Positions 13,209 to 24,038 of a stretch of DNA of 64,000 bases are shown here, in pieces. The position numbers and the translations under genes are program-made. Under the pieces are notes generated by a model that saw only the letters and a list, made by a program, of their open reading frames with translations, had not been told where the DNA came from and searched no databases. The DNA is from Pontederia crassipes (taxonomy: Eukaryota; Streptophyta; Magnoliopsida; Commelinales; Pontederiaceae): contig CM060188.1 in NCBI GenBank assembly GCA_030549335.1, positions 3,472,001 through 3,536,000 on the forward strand, in the 5' to 3' direction. Every line of letters begins with the position of its first letter. Position 1 is the first letter of the stretch.

Positions 13209-13301
13209 ATGAAGGATCTGATGAGCACTTCCATGACAGCAGAAGAGGAAGAAACCATGCCTTGGCTTGCTTGTGCTGCTTTTTTTTTTCTTTGCTGTTG
13301 A
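13209..13301 (+). CDS. 30-codon ORF upstream of the miR172 hairpin (possible miPEP)
   Basis: ATG at 13209, within a GA-rich leader, opens a 30-residue frame starting MKDLMSTSMTAEEEE and ending in FFFLCC before TGA at 13299-13301. It has an acidic stretch then a hydrophobic tail. It lies about 230 bp 5' of the star strand, on the proposed pri-miRNA exon. Some plant pri-miRNAs encode short regulatory peptides (miPEPs), but other short ORFs precede this one and nothing in the sequence proves translation. Confidence 0.2.
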   Translation: MKDLMSTSMTAEEEETMPWLACAAFFFLCC

Positions 13302-13519
13302 GCTTTTTTTGTTCTTTTCCTGGGATTAGATTTGATCCAAATCTAGAGATAGGTCATTCTTTCTGTCCTGTTCTCCTTCTATTTCTCTCAACTCTCTCTC
13401 TCTCTCGCCCATCTATCCTCGTATCTAGTGGCACTGTAGCAGGTGCTTCTTTGAGTTAGATTCTGCATCCACTTTCTTATTCCGCGAGAGGTGATGATGT
13501 GGTGGCTTGTTTAACCAGT

Positions 13520-13622
13520 CGATGTTTGCAGGTGTAGCACCATCAAGATTCACACATTTGAATCGGCGATCGGATCACTGATCCGACTGAGAATCTTGAT
13601 GATGCTGCATCGGCAATAAGCG
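13520..13622 (+). ncRNA. MIR172: pre-miR172 hairpin
   Basis: The 5' arm (13534-13554, GTAGCACCATCAAGATTCAC plus A) pairs with the mature sequence on the 3' arm (13590-13610). The duplex has 2-nt 3' overhangs at both ends, one A-A mismatch at the mature 5' base and one internal C-A mismatch. The lower stem continues with TTGC (13526-13529) against GCAA (13613-13616). The loop side contains a small CGGAT/ATCCG stem. This is the canonical miR172 precursor layout, with the active strand on the 3' arm. miR172 represses AP2-type factors controlling phase change and floral organ identity. Confidence 0.95.
13590..13610 (+). ncRNA. miR172: Mature miR172
   Basis: The 21-nt sequence is A followed by GAATCTTGATGATGCTGCAT, matching the conserved plant miR172 sequence as I know it (the AGAAUCUUGAUGAUGCUGCA family). 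It sits on the 3' arm of a hairpin with a matching star strand. Confidence 0.95.
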
Positions 13623-13681
13623 ACTACAATGCATGAAGGTGTTGTGCTGCTGTCACCTGCCTTGAGTACCTCTTGGATCAG

Positions 13682-15395
13682 GTGAGTTCAGTCTCTTGAT
13701 GTCTTCATTACTAACATGGATGTTATATTTGATGTCAGTACCATGCCACGGTTTTCTGCCAGAGAGTTTGTGTGTGTGTGTGTGAGAGAGAGAGAGAGTC
13801 TGAACCTTGCTGTAGACGTACGAGTCCCTGAAAATTGAAATGACTACTACAGCAAGCGGTAATTAATGATAAACTAAGAAGCTCAACTCGTACCACTTTA
13901 GGTAATTAAATGGATCTTTTTATGATCTGTATTCTTAACCATGTCTTCAGTTTATATATGTTGAAGAAAAACATATATTTCATCCAGTTCAAGTTGAAAA
14001 TGGCTAATTTGATTCCTGACTAACTTCCCAAAAGTATACATATCATATGTTGCAGAAATCTTCCACTTGCATGTCATTCATATATATAGTACAGTAGTTG
14101 TCAGCAAACCTCAATGCCGGCTAGGTTTACTGATTGTTAAGAAAACTAAGGTTTAACAGAGACCGGGCATACAATAAATTAAATGATTAAGGACATTCTT
14201 GTTATGAAATAAAATTTAAATATTGGCCATATATGATATCCAAAGTTGAAGAATAATTTATGAAATTTATCTTTTTGAAGTACGAAAAAGTTCTAGTTAA
14301 GAATCTTGCATATAAGATGTTATTAGAACTTTATTTTTAAAAAAAAATTACACAATCTTTCGACTTCATATATATGATTAAAATAAATATTTAAGAATTA
14401 TATCCATTATAATAGTTAATTTAGATAAAAGTTAATATTTTTTCATTTTTATTATCATTTGATATAATTTGACTTAAAATAATAAAAAAATATGATCAGA
14501 TGAGATATAATTTAAAGCTGTGTGAGAAATTTCAAAAAAAAATATTTTTTTTATTAGTAAGTAGGATATCGCAATTCTTGATCTTATAATTTTCGATCTT
14601 AAAGTTCCTTATAATCTTAATAAAATTTCTATCTTGACAACCTTGGTTCTAACTTCAGACAATGTATCCATGCAGACCAATTTCTGGACACATTAATTAA
14701 CATCTTTTGTATCTGAACGATAAGTTCTTTTGTTCTATTATCTACTCTAGAATTTTTTTTTGTTTGATCATTGATATTGTTCTATTATGCATGATATCAT
14801 TGATATTGCTAGACGATCACTTGGACTTCGAATAGGATAGCAAATGGTAATTGCATCTACTGTATTGTCACTATGGGGCATATATTTTACATGCCTTACT
14901 ACATATATCGATATATAATGATACGGAGCAACAGATATATCTCAATTTGCATGACGCATAGATCTAAGTGCTCTGATCATGGAGAGAGAGATATATATAT
15001 AGAGAGAGAGAGAGAGGGAGGGAGGGAGGGAGGGAGGGGAAAAAAAGAGATATATATATTTGATGATCATATGGAGCTGTAGTTTGTCAATAGCATCATC
15101 ATTTGTGAGTAATTTGTCATGCAGCTGATGGACCTGCTTTCGGGTACGTTTTGCTAGTTGTTACTGTCGGCGATGAGTGAGGACCATTCTTTGTGTGTTT
15201 GAGAGAGAGAGAGAGAGAGAGAGAGAGCTCATGGTGCAACCACAGTTCGCAAGGATGCACATATATAAGATCTGCTCAGATTCTTCTCTGGTGCTACCGA
15301 AGCTTGCTTCTAGATATGCAATTTACAAACGTACACAGCTAGCATAAGATTAATATCAAGACTACATGTTTCAATTTATCCGAGCAATCAGTTAT
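13682..15395. other. Downstream of MIR172: likely intron/intergenic
   Basis: AT-rich sequence with GA and AT microsatellites: (GT)n(GA)n at about 13770-13797, GATATATA/GAGAGAG/(GGGA)n at about 14981-15040, and (GA)n at about 15201-15228. The stretch ending TCTATCTTGACAACCTTGG near 14650 matches the right end of the TIR element at 32793-33267, so a fragment of that family is present. It probably includes MIR172 introns; no exon could be placed. Confidence 0.4.
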
Positions 15396-16077
15396 TGACT
15401 TTGTTTGGCAATAGCGTTTTAATTAGCTGTTTAGCAGTTGAAATGTTACTTTTTTTATTTGATAACTCACAAAAATAAGTAAAGTTTAGTGTTTTATATG
15501 AAAACATTGAAAGCTACTTCTACTAACGTTTATCGATTAAAGGTCAGCAGTTTATATTTTTTTTCAATTTTACCCTTATGCTAATACATTATTTCTTTAT
15601 CAACTTATCCTTTTATTTTTATTTTATCATCATTTTACTATATTTATTTTTATATTCATTCTTAATTAATTACAAATAATTTATTTTTTAATAATGAATA
15701 AAAATTAATTTAATAATTAATATTTTCATATCATGTATGCACTATATAAAATTTATTGTCAATATAATCTTTTATATATTTTAGTAAAAATAGTTGTCAG
15801 ATTTTATTCTATTTAATTGAGATATAAATAATTTATTTATTGTTGTATTATAATAAAATTTGTATAGAACTAGAATTGAATAATTTATCATATGTCTAAT
15901 TATGTCATTTTATATTCATCAACTAACTTTACCGTTAAATTTATCAAACATTTATTTATTAATATCCTCAATGAATCTCTAGTCGCTAATCATTATCCGC
16001 TATCTGCTAGTTAAATCACTATATGCTATCAAACTGCTATTCGCTTATCAAAACGTTAATAATACCAAACGGAGTCA
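15396..16077. mobile_element. hAT-like non-autonomous TIR element
   Basis: The left end GACTTTGTTTGGCAATAGCG is an imperfect inverse of the right end (GACTCCGTTTGGTATTATTA when inverted). Inward similarity extends through GTTTAGCAGTT and AATAGCAGTTT. The interior is AT-rich with no ORF. A target duplication is not evident. Confidence 0.55.
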
Positions 16078-17309
16078 TTGTCTTATGCTTTTTAAATCAC
16101 GACAATTATGCTTGAAAATCGATTCAATTCCAATCTATCTCGATAAGTTACCTACAAGTCGACTTTAATAAAAATTGTATAGAAAAATTGGTTTATGAAT
16201 TTTTTTTCTTTTTTGGGGTCACACTTAATTGAGGATTCGTGGTGTCGTCGAGGTTATCACATATTTTAATAAACATTTATCCATTAAAATTGTATAAAAA
16301 AGAATATAAAAAGTAATTTAACCGGTCAATTGTTCAACCACATTTTCTTTGAAGAAAAAGGGTCCATTATCTATAAGCAAATTGTCCAAGTCCCCCAATT
16401 TGGCATGACAATTACTTTTGGACCTTAATAATTCAGTATCGACATTTCATGTTGGTAGGAATTGTTCTAACCCATTAATAACATGTCATGCACTAAAATG
16501 TTGAAGAAAATGTGGCCTGGCAAATGAAGAAGAAAAAGAAGATAGCAAATTATGTAGGATATGGGTTTATAATTCTATGATGCAAAACTGTAACTTAATT
16601 GTTTTTGGGAAGCCCTGATTTCAGCAGCCCATATATATAAATGAAAGCCATGCAAGATCTGTCTTCCGTTCTGCCAATCATGACATCTTGAATAAATAAA
16701 ATACCATTTACTTACCTGTAAAATTTCTTTTTATGAAGAATCAGATCTATTATCAATGATTTCTTGGTTGAATGACTGAAAAACTTTGTTTACCACCATT
16801 ATATTTTTAGGAGATGCCTGAGAAATTTATTTTATATTTTCTTTTTCAAACTACACCATCATGTAACGTAATGATCATAATGATCTCATTGAATATTTTT
16901 ACATGGACAAAATACGAAAGTGATCATGAACTTATACGTAATTGCTCCTTTATCTATAAAAATATATTTTACATTCGTGCGAACCTAAAGTTGGTGTTAA
17001 ACTCTTTCTTCGTGTCTAAACACTGAACTCATAAGAAAAAGTGCTCATCTTCGTACCGCATTGTCTTCTTTTACTTGTCACAAGAATCCCAACGTTGGGT
17101 TGCTCATAATGCTGACCACTTGCAAGGGAAATTATATGAGTATCACTAATAATTCAGAAAGTGAGGTTTAAAGTTGTCACTATTGAAACTGGCCGTTCAA
17201 GTTTTTATAAATACTTCTCTCAGAAGCTTAAGTAGAAGCCTATTGGATATCAGGTTAATTTACATTGAAAATATGGAGTTTTTTTCTCTTAATTTGATTT
17301 ATGATTCAC
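16078..17309. other. Intergenic, nothing recognised
   Basis: AT-rich DNA. A 70-codon ORF at 16814-17026 has no recognisable domain and looks like chance. Confidence 0.35.
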
Positions 17310-17805
17310 TAATAAGTCTCCTCTAAACTATCATAATATTTCGCATCTCATCCAAAGTATAAATTTATCTTACGACATCTCTAAACTTTACTACATTTTT
17401 CATTTTACTCCTTTTTTACGATTCTATTAATTTTTTTATTATTTTTTCTCATTTATGAAAAGATTAAAATGCTCTTTTATAAACTTTTCTCATTTTTAAT
17501 GGTAAAAATTAATATAAAAACTAAAAATATAAAAAATTGCTAACGGAGGGAGGGCATTAATATATAATATTAATTTTTAAATATATTTTTAGCTTTTTAT
17601 ATTATTTTTAATATTAAAAAAGAAGAGTTCGTGAAAAGATATTTTAATCTTTTCATAAATGAAAAATAGTAAAAATAATAGAAACGTTGATATAATCAAA
17701 CGGAAGGATTAAGTGAAAAATATTGTAAAGTTTAAGGATGTCGTGAGGCAAGTTCATACTTTTAACTTAAATACGAAAAATTATGATAATTTAGTAAAAA
17801 TTTAA
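17310..17805. repeat. Long imperfect palindrome (foldback-type element)
   Basis: The left arm (about 17310-17520) contains AAACTATCATAATATTTCGC, then CTTACGACATCTCTAAACTT and CTCATTTATGAAAAGATTAAA. The right arm carries the same landmarks inverted: TTTAATCTTTTCATAAATGA, then AAGTTTAAGGATGTCGTGAG and ATTATGATAATTTAG. The centre includes ACGGAGGGAGGGC. Related sequence is found at about 60440-60620. No coding capacity. Confidence 0.7.
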
Positions 17806-18959
17806 AATACTCAACTAACTAAAATCAGTTTGTCAGCTGACATGATGAACAATAGAAGATCCATTTGATTACTTCATTACAGCTGATTAAAAAAACATGC
17901 ATGAACAATAATATCAATTAAGTTCTTACTCTGAATGAAAAAAAAATATGCATTTTTCCCTTTTGTGATCCTGATCAGTTATCAGAGTTCAAACTTTGAA
18001 AGTGCATAAATACGTAGTGACAGCGAATTGAGGCATATCTGTTTTGTATTTGCTCAATTATTTCTTTTTGTCACTGATGTTGAAAGAGTACAAAACTTTT
18101 CTTGGGGGTTAAAAATTATTAACCAATAAGAGTTGAGTGAAGTGGCCGTGACTTCTTCCCGTTTAAAAAAAAATTTCGAATTCGAATTCTTGTAAAAAAA
18201 ATTTTTATGGGAGCCTCATTTATCATGTCAGACATGCGACCTATGATGACCTTATTAGATTAGTTGAACTCGATAGTAAATTTATCTTTTAACTTGTAAT
18301 CAATGCGCTTAATAACATCGGATGAGTTGAACAGTGCTTATGAGACGATTGACTACAGAAAAAAAAGAAATTATGATTTTGATTGCTCAAAGGCCACTGC
18401 ATTTTGATGGCTTGCATACGAGGCATTTTGTCAACTATTATCTGTTTTTTAATGCTTTCACGCCGACATTCTATCACTTCATCAGCTGTTCTGGCAAGAA
18501 GATGGTAAAATGTCTTATTGGTAAAAGGTAGGTGACATTTCATTCTCTCTCCATAAACATAGAAGATGCCTGCACTATTCAACTAGTAGCAAATCTGTCT
18601 GTGCCACATCGATCCAAGATTGATGAATGGATTGATTCACAACCATCTCTCAGTAACTTACATCATCCTCTCTCCATAAATAAATGCTGACTCATCTTGG
18701 TCATGTTAAGACAAACAAAATAAATTTTCTGTACGTGGGGGGTGGTCGACTAAACACTTATTGCGTTCTCTTCTACTTAACTTGAAGATGACTACGAGAT
18801 ATATAGGAAAAAATTATGCACAATTTAGAGCAGTTTTTGACAGTGAACTTTTGTTCATAATTGGGCAAAGTTCTGTCAAACAATCTTTGTGATCGAGACG
18901 ATGAGTCAATTTTTTTTTTAAAGTTTTTAACTCCGATAAGAATTTTGCAACGTGTGAGA
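17806..18959. other. Intergenic, unassigned
   Basis: The segment around 18120-18240 (AGTGGCCGTGACTTCTTCCC, then GAATTCGAATTCTTG) looks SINE-like, but I could not define its ends. The 97-codon minus-strand ORF at 18289-18582 has no recognisable domain. Confidence 0.3.
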
Positions 18960-19690
18960 ACTTTCTCCATTTTTTCTCTCCCTCTTTCCTCTCCACTCAG
19001 CGCCATCCACCGCCTCCCCTAGTCCCCTCGGCCCCCACACCATTGGATGTACTGACCAGCGGCTGAATGTGGCACCATCGCAGCGCGGCGGACGATTTGG
19101 ACAGCCTAATCAAGCCGTTTCAAACAAATGTTCGCCAGTGATTGGAAGATCTTCGATGGACGGTCGCCATATGCATCGCCGAAAGAACATGCGGAGGAAG
19201 GGTCGAGGGAGCGGACGACTAAGTGGAGGACCTCGAGGTGGCACATTGCAGGCGGGTGAGGACGTGACCTATTGCAACAGAGACGAGGGGGTCATGGGGA
19301 TGACTATGAGGGAGGAGAGGGGGAAGAGGCGGAGGGCGAGACGCAAATGATTGCAGAGGTGAAGGAGGATATTTGCGAGCTCGACTGCGGAGAGGGCCGT
19401 TAGAGGGTGGAGGGATTTGAGGAGCGTCCACCGGCGCTTGGAGCGGTGATGGTGGACGAGCGTTGCGCACAGCTCAGGGAGCCGGAAGATGACTTTTTTA
19501 GGTGCAGGGTGAGGGCGAGGGAGGAGGAGACGCGGGCGGAGGTGGAGGAGGTGGAGGAGGTGGAGGAGGCGGAGGAGCGACTGTTGCACAGCTCGGGGAG
19601 CTCAAAGGTGAGGGCGTCTTGCATTCCAACGCCGGATCCAAGAGATGTGTAGGTGTTCGAAGTTTTGGTGTCCAAGTTCAACACTAAAGT
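18960..19690. other. GC-rich island with (GGTGGA)n, unassigned
   Basis: An abrupt GC-rich block in AT-rich surroundings. All frames are open over short distances, giving overlapping ORFs on both strands of Arg/Gly/Glu- or Ser/Leu-rich composition. A GGTGGAGGA tandem run lies at about 19535-19580. No frame shows a recognisable domain or sustained coding potential. It may be a decayed gene fragment carried by a transposon, as in the 1519-2319 element, but no TIR was confirmed. Confidence 0.35.
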
Positions 19691-20507
19691 TTTATCTAAA
19701 CGTCACACGAGAACTTTCACTTCACATAAAAGATTCCGAGAACTTTGGGGAACTTTCGTCCCCAATCCAAACACAACTTAAAACTGAGCTCAGTGAAAAA
19801 AAATTGAAAAATAAGAATATTTTTTTCACTCTCCGAACTATAATAAATTTTCGTATTTATTCATGACTTTCAAATTTTTGCGACTTACTTTATTATGAAC
19901 TAATATTTTTTTAGAAAAAAATCATAAAGAATTGAGGTGAAAACGATTAACTTTAATAAGAAATATATTTATATATTAAGTAATAATAATGTGATATAAA
20001 ACTTTTAATTAGAAATAACAAACTCGATCAATGGGAAACATTTTTATTTTAATGTATCAAATTATAATTTATAAATTCATATTTCTCAAATTTAATTATT
20101 AATATCAACTTAAAGTTAAAAATGGTTATATTGTCCTCTTTTACAAAATTTTAAGTAGTGACTTATTTTATTTCTATATGAAAGTCATTGCAAGCTTGAT
20201 AAATGAGATTTCTAATAAAATTATTCTGCATTCTAAAAATTCGAATTCTAAATAATTGAGAGCTTGCTTACCACTTTATCAAAATCCCTGATGATTAAGC
20301 CTTGTCAGCAGGACGACGAACAAAAAGGCAAGCGGGTACGTACGTAGGACCGTAGGAGGAACACATGGCTTGGTGACAGGCCATTTGGATTGATGACAAT
20401 GTCTGCAACTCATCACAAGGCTCCAGACAGAGTTCCAGCCTATATATTTTCAGGTACTGTATCGTTCCCCACATGACATGACATTTCCTCCCAGGGGGAC
20501 CAATTTA
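19691..20507. other. Intergenic, nothing recognised
   Basis: AT-rich sequence with no supportable feature. Confidence 0.4.
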
Positions 20508-21080
20508 CTTTTTTTCTTTTTAAATAAAGTTACTCATTCATTAATCAAAAGGGGAGATGTCCCAGTACATAATATTGAGGAGTTCAGAAGATGAATTCTC
20601 AGTCCAAAAACTATTCGAGTGGTGTTCTTGACCAAAATTTGTTAAGAAGTCAGCAGCATGATTTATTTCTCTAAATATATGTTTACATGTAAAGTTCTAT
20701 AATTGTGAAATGAGGTGCCATATATTTTTTATGATATTGAGCATTCGTCAAGAGCAGGTAACAGTTCGATTAACAATCTGCGCAAGTGTAACCGAGTCAG
20801 TGCCGCAAGCGATCTTCAAAAATCCCAATTGAGCACAGCAATGAATCCCCTTCCATAGTCCCCAAGCTTCCATCATGAGGATTGAATCAGCCATGTCGCG
20901 ACCGAACGCCCCTGCAGCAATAAGATTATCATTAGTTGAGCGAATAATATTTCCGGCACCCCCACGGTGCACAGGGCCGACAAAGGACCCATCTGAGTTG
21001 AGAGATACCCAACTCAGGGGCGGGGGCTCCCACTTGACCAAGGCACGGATCTAAGTTGAGAGATACCCAACTCAAGGGGG
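20508..21080 (-). mobile_element. L1-type LINE 3' fragment with RNase H domain
   Basis: On the minus strand, 21041-20748 encodes SWVSLNSDGSFVGP, then GGAGNIIR and MMEAWGLWKGI. This is the RNase H fold found at the C terminus of plant L1 polyproteins and related 'putative ribonuclease H' proteins, with D of LNSDGS and E of EAW as likely catalytic positions. Downstream the minus strand runs into an A-rich tail (T-rich on + at about 20509-20525). About 60 bp is duplicated in tandem at 21000-21095 (AGAGATACCCAACTCA twice). It is 5'-truncated and has no RT domain, so it is inactive. Target duplications were not found. Confidence 0.65.
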
Positions 21081-22309
21081 GCTCCCACTTGACCGAGGCA
21101 TGATCGTGGGGGGAGGTGAGGAAGAAGAGTAAGATAAAGATATTAAAAAGGAAGATGAAGAGTGTGCAGATGAAGATGGAGATGGAGATGCCTCGGGAGT
21201 ACTCGCATGCATGCATGATTGATGCTTGAGATATTATGTATATATATGGCATTGCCATTTGAGCATATATATACACAAAAACGCACATTTCATTACTGTA
21301 CTTGCTGAAAAATATCATATAATGTATCCTTCCTTTCATGTGTGTGTGACCTACCATTTGCCATGGCATCGCAGGCAGCAGATATTTTTGCCTTCAACAT
21401 CTGAAAATGACCTTGACAAGTAGCACTACCCCTTATTATTAATGACATTGCATTCCCTCTTGGATCGCCTGAGAAATCATTTCAGTTCCACTTAGCATTG
21501 ACCCTTCATCGTTGATCTTCATGTTGAATCCTAATCCGTATACATATATTAAAGAATCATTAGTTAATCTATATGTATTTCTTTCATAAGAAACGATAAA
21601 CGAAGAGAGATATATGCTATAAACAATTTTCAATATTAGCACATAAGTGAGATTTTATATTTTTTTTTCTTTTTTTTAGTAGCCATCATGAGAAAATAAA
21701 GTCGACGGTTCAACCCGCATGACGCTAATGATTATGAGCACCGTTCATATGGAAAGTCGACTCACTATCGAGCCCAACTAATTCTATAACATATCGGCTT
21801 CTTAAAAAAAGAAAAGGGAACGAAATGAACGGTCGGTAGGGGAGGTGAAATGCCACCCTGACCGATCTCCGGCCTCCGGCCGACCAAAGGCGAAATGCCA
21901 CCTCCTCCCTCTCCTTCGTCTTCCTCCGTGCTCGGCGAACGACGACACGCGACTTCGAGCGGCAGGAGCAGAGGCGATCGACGCACGTCACCAATCGACC
22001 CCTCTCCGGTGCACCTCAAACCTCCTCGACGTGCGCAAGGATCCGACGAACCTTCCCTGTCGATCCAGAGGTGATCGACGACGATCGGACGGAGAAACAG
22101 CGACCGACATATTAGAAATTCCGACGAAAGAGGTACCCTTAGCGTTCTAAATCCCTAGACGATGAAATAGTGATCATTGGATGTTTGTAAATAGTTCATT
22201 TAAATCCTGATATTGTCATCTATGTTTTTCCTATTCACGTCGTGACGTAATTATGGCCGGAGGACCGCCGGAGACGGATATAAAGTCTGGTGGCCCTATT
22301 TTATTACAG

Positions 22310-22655
22310 GGATCGGTCGACCGACTCCAGAGAGCGATCGACCGGTCCGCTTATAGAACCCAGACAAGTTCTTCTTTATCGTTCGACCGGCCTCACCATG
22401 GCGGTCAACTGATCTACCTGTTAATAAACAAACTTAACCTTACAATCGGTCGACCGATCCCAGAAACGGTCGACCGATCTGATGCGCCGTGTGCATCTTC
22501 ATGCCCTAACGAACGATCATCGACCGATTCATAGAAATCAATCAAGAACACAATCGATTGATCTCAAAGGACCGGTCGACCGATGCTAGAGAGCGGTCGA
22601 CCGGTGCTAGAGAGCGATCGACCGGTCAATCAAGAATGGTCGACCGGTCTGACAG
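22310..22655. repeat. Array of CGGTCGACCG-type palindromes
   Basis: At least ten near-identical 10-12 bp palindromes occur in 350 bp. They include CGGTCGACCGA, GCGATCGACCGGTC, CGGTCGACCGAT (several times) and CGGTCGACCGGT. Some are joined by a repeated GCTAGAGAG spacer at about 22583-22615. Each core contains GTCGAC or ATCGAC flanked by CGG/CCG. Spacing is irregular, so it is not a CRISPR-like array. Confidence 0.9.
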
Positions 22656-23269
22656 CCAGACCCCTTGGTCTGACTTAATTGGATTAACTCTTTCCCAATC
22701 ATAACGGAGACTCTGACCAGTTCACCTATACCGGCTGAGTTTTATTGTACAAAGATCAAAGTTCTATTAACCATAAATCATAGATTTCACAATGACTAAA
22801 GATAAATAAAGCAAGGACAAAGACATGAGATTGCTATGTGCCGCTCGCAAAGTTAAAACAAAGATCATATATTAAAGCAGAGGAGTGATATGTAGTTAGC
22901 TGAGGGGACAACGAAGATACTGTCTTAAATAATCATTATTCCTGAGATTTCAGGTCTTCTCCCACATGTATCTCGAATGAAGGGTGGTGCTAAGGTCATA
23001 CCCCTTTCCTTAAAGATTAAAGTATTATGCCAGAGGGACAGGTAGTTAGCTGAGGAGATAGTAAACCTACAGGTCTAGTAACCGACCACTGTTCCTGGAT
23101 TGTAAGAATTCTTTCCCCTACCTTCCGAACTGAGTGAGGTAGTAACACCCACTCATCTTCCTTTTATGAGCTCACTAGCATCAGAGATTCAGAGAGGCAC
23201 CCCTGGCATCTCAATTTAATAAAGTCGAGCTCGCATATGACAACAAACCATAAGGAGATTTTAGTAATG

Positions 23270-23460
23270 TAAAAGACGTAGTACAACTCACAGTAAAGCA
23301 ATGTTAAGTAAAGCAATGCACAGCAGAGCAATGTAAAGCAAAGTACTGTAAAGTAAAGCAGAGGTATTATAAAGTAAAGTATAGCATGGCATTGTAGAGA
23401 CATTGTAAAGTAAAAGCAGAGTAATGTAAAGTCAAAGTATTGTTATAGTAAAGAACAGAG
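23270..23460. repeat. Degenerate (GTAAAGCA)-like tandem array
   Basis: Successive AAAGTAAAGCA, AATGTAAAGCAAAGTA, CTGTAAAGTAAAGCAG and similar units with irregular period lie within the putative LTR. The minus strand shows an artificial Leu/Tyr/Cys-rich ORF. Confidence 0.75.
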
Positions 23461-24038
23461 TATTGATACGATTAATGATTGATACATTGATTTATAATTC
23501 ATCATTGATCCTTATTTCACTGTCCATCGCTATTGTACTGGGCATCTTTGCTCATGAGTATTCTATTCCCCTACATTGGGATTTTGCAGGTGAGAATGTC
23601 AACTGATGAGGTGGTGGCGAGCGCAGAGCTTGGAGAACGCTGCACATGACTAATATTCCTGCTCCGAGCTTTCTCACTGCATATTTGTTTAAACATTTTT
23701 ATTGATCAGAGACATCATGTTTTCTTCCGCTCATAGAACTTCAGACAAGTCTTATTATATTTCTGCATATTTTCTATATTGAAAGACGTCATAGACTTCC
23801 GCATATTTCTATAATATGAGACATCAAGAATTTTCGCATTTAAAGTCCTTCATCATGACATTCGACTATTCTTCCGCATTTAAAGTTCTCTATTATGTTT
23901 ATTATTATTTTATTAGTGCCACATAAGTTATTTTGTTGAATGATCAAGGTCAGTAGAGCAATAAGTAGTGTAGCGCTCCCGGGATCAATCTGACCGCCTA
24001 CGTGGCAGGAGGTGCGATTTTGGGGGCGTTACAAATTC

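Larger units (their letters stand above)
12735..13681 (+). ncRNA. MIR172: MIR172 primary transcript, first exon
   Basis: Proposed 5' exon of the pri-miRNA. It begins near the CT-rich leader and ends at a good donor site, CAG then GTGAGT, at 13681/13682, about 60 bp past the hairpin. Plant MIR genes are Pol II transcripts that are often spliced, so an intron just after the hairpin fits. The start is estimated from the TATA position and the 3' exons were not identified. Several short upstream ORFs occur. Confidence 0.6.
21785..24033 (-). mobile_element. Probable solo LTR, minus orientation
   Basis: Read on the minus strand it starts TGTAACGCCCCCAAAATCGC at 24033. The opposite end, read on +, is TATAACAT, one base from the expected TGTAACA terminus. 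Perfect 5-bp repeats AATTC flank it at 21780-21784 and 24034-24038. The start resembles the LTR at 6598-9095, so both may be Ty3/gypsy (Del/Tekay-like). It has no gag-pol. The interior includes a GC-rich portion, the CGGTCGACCG palindrome array and a degenerate AAAGTA/AAAGCA array. Two related segments containing AGTTAGCTGAGG lie at about 22897 and 23044. Confidence 0.55.

Noticed and set aside
16814..17026. 70-codon plus-strand ORF
   Set aside because: AT-rich composition rich in Ile/Phe/Asn/Lys, no domain; expected by chance in this DNA.
18960..19690. Dense overlapping ORFs on both strands
   Set aside because: GC-rich low-complexity DNA with a GGTGGA repeat; frames compete equally and none shows a domain.
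22253..22534. 93-codon ORF with repeated DR(S/P) motifs
   Set aside because: The motifs come from the CGGTCGACCG palindromes; the DNA palindrome, not the peptide, looks conserved, though I could not test this.
22310..22655. CRISPR-like repeat array
   Set aside because: Repeats are 10-12-bp palindromes at irregular spacing, with repeated instead of unique spacers, in a plant LTR.
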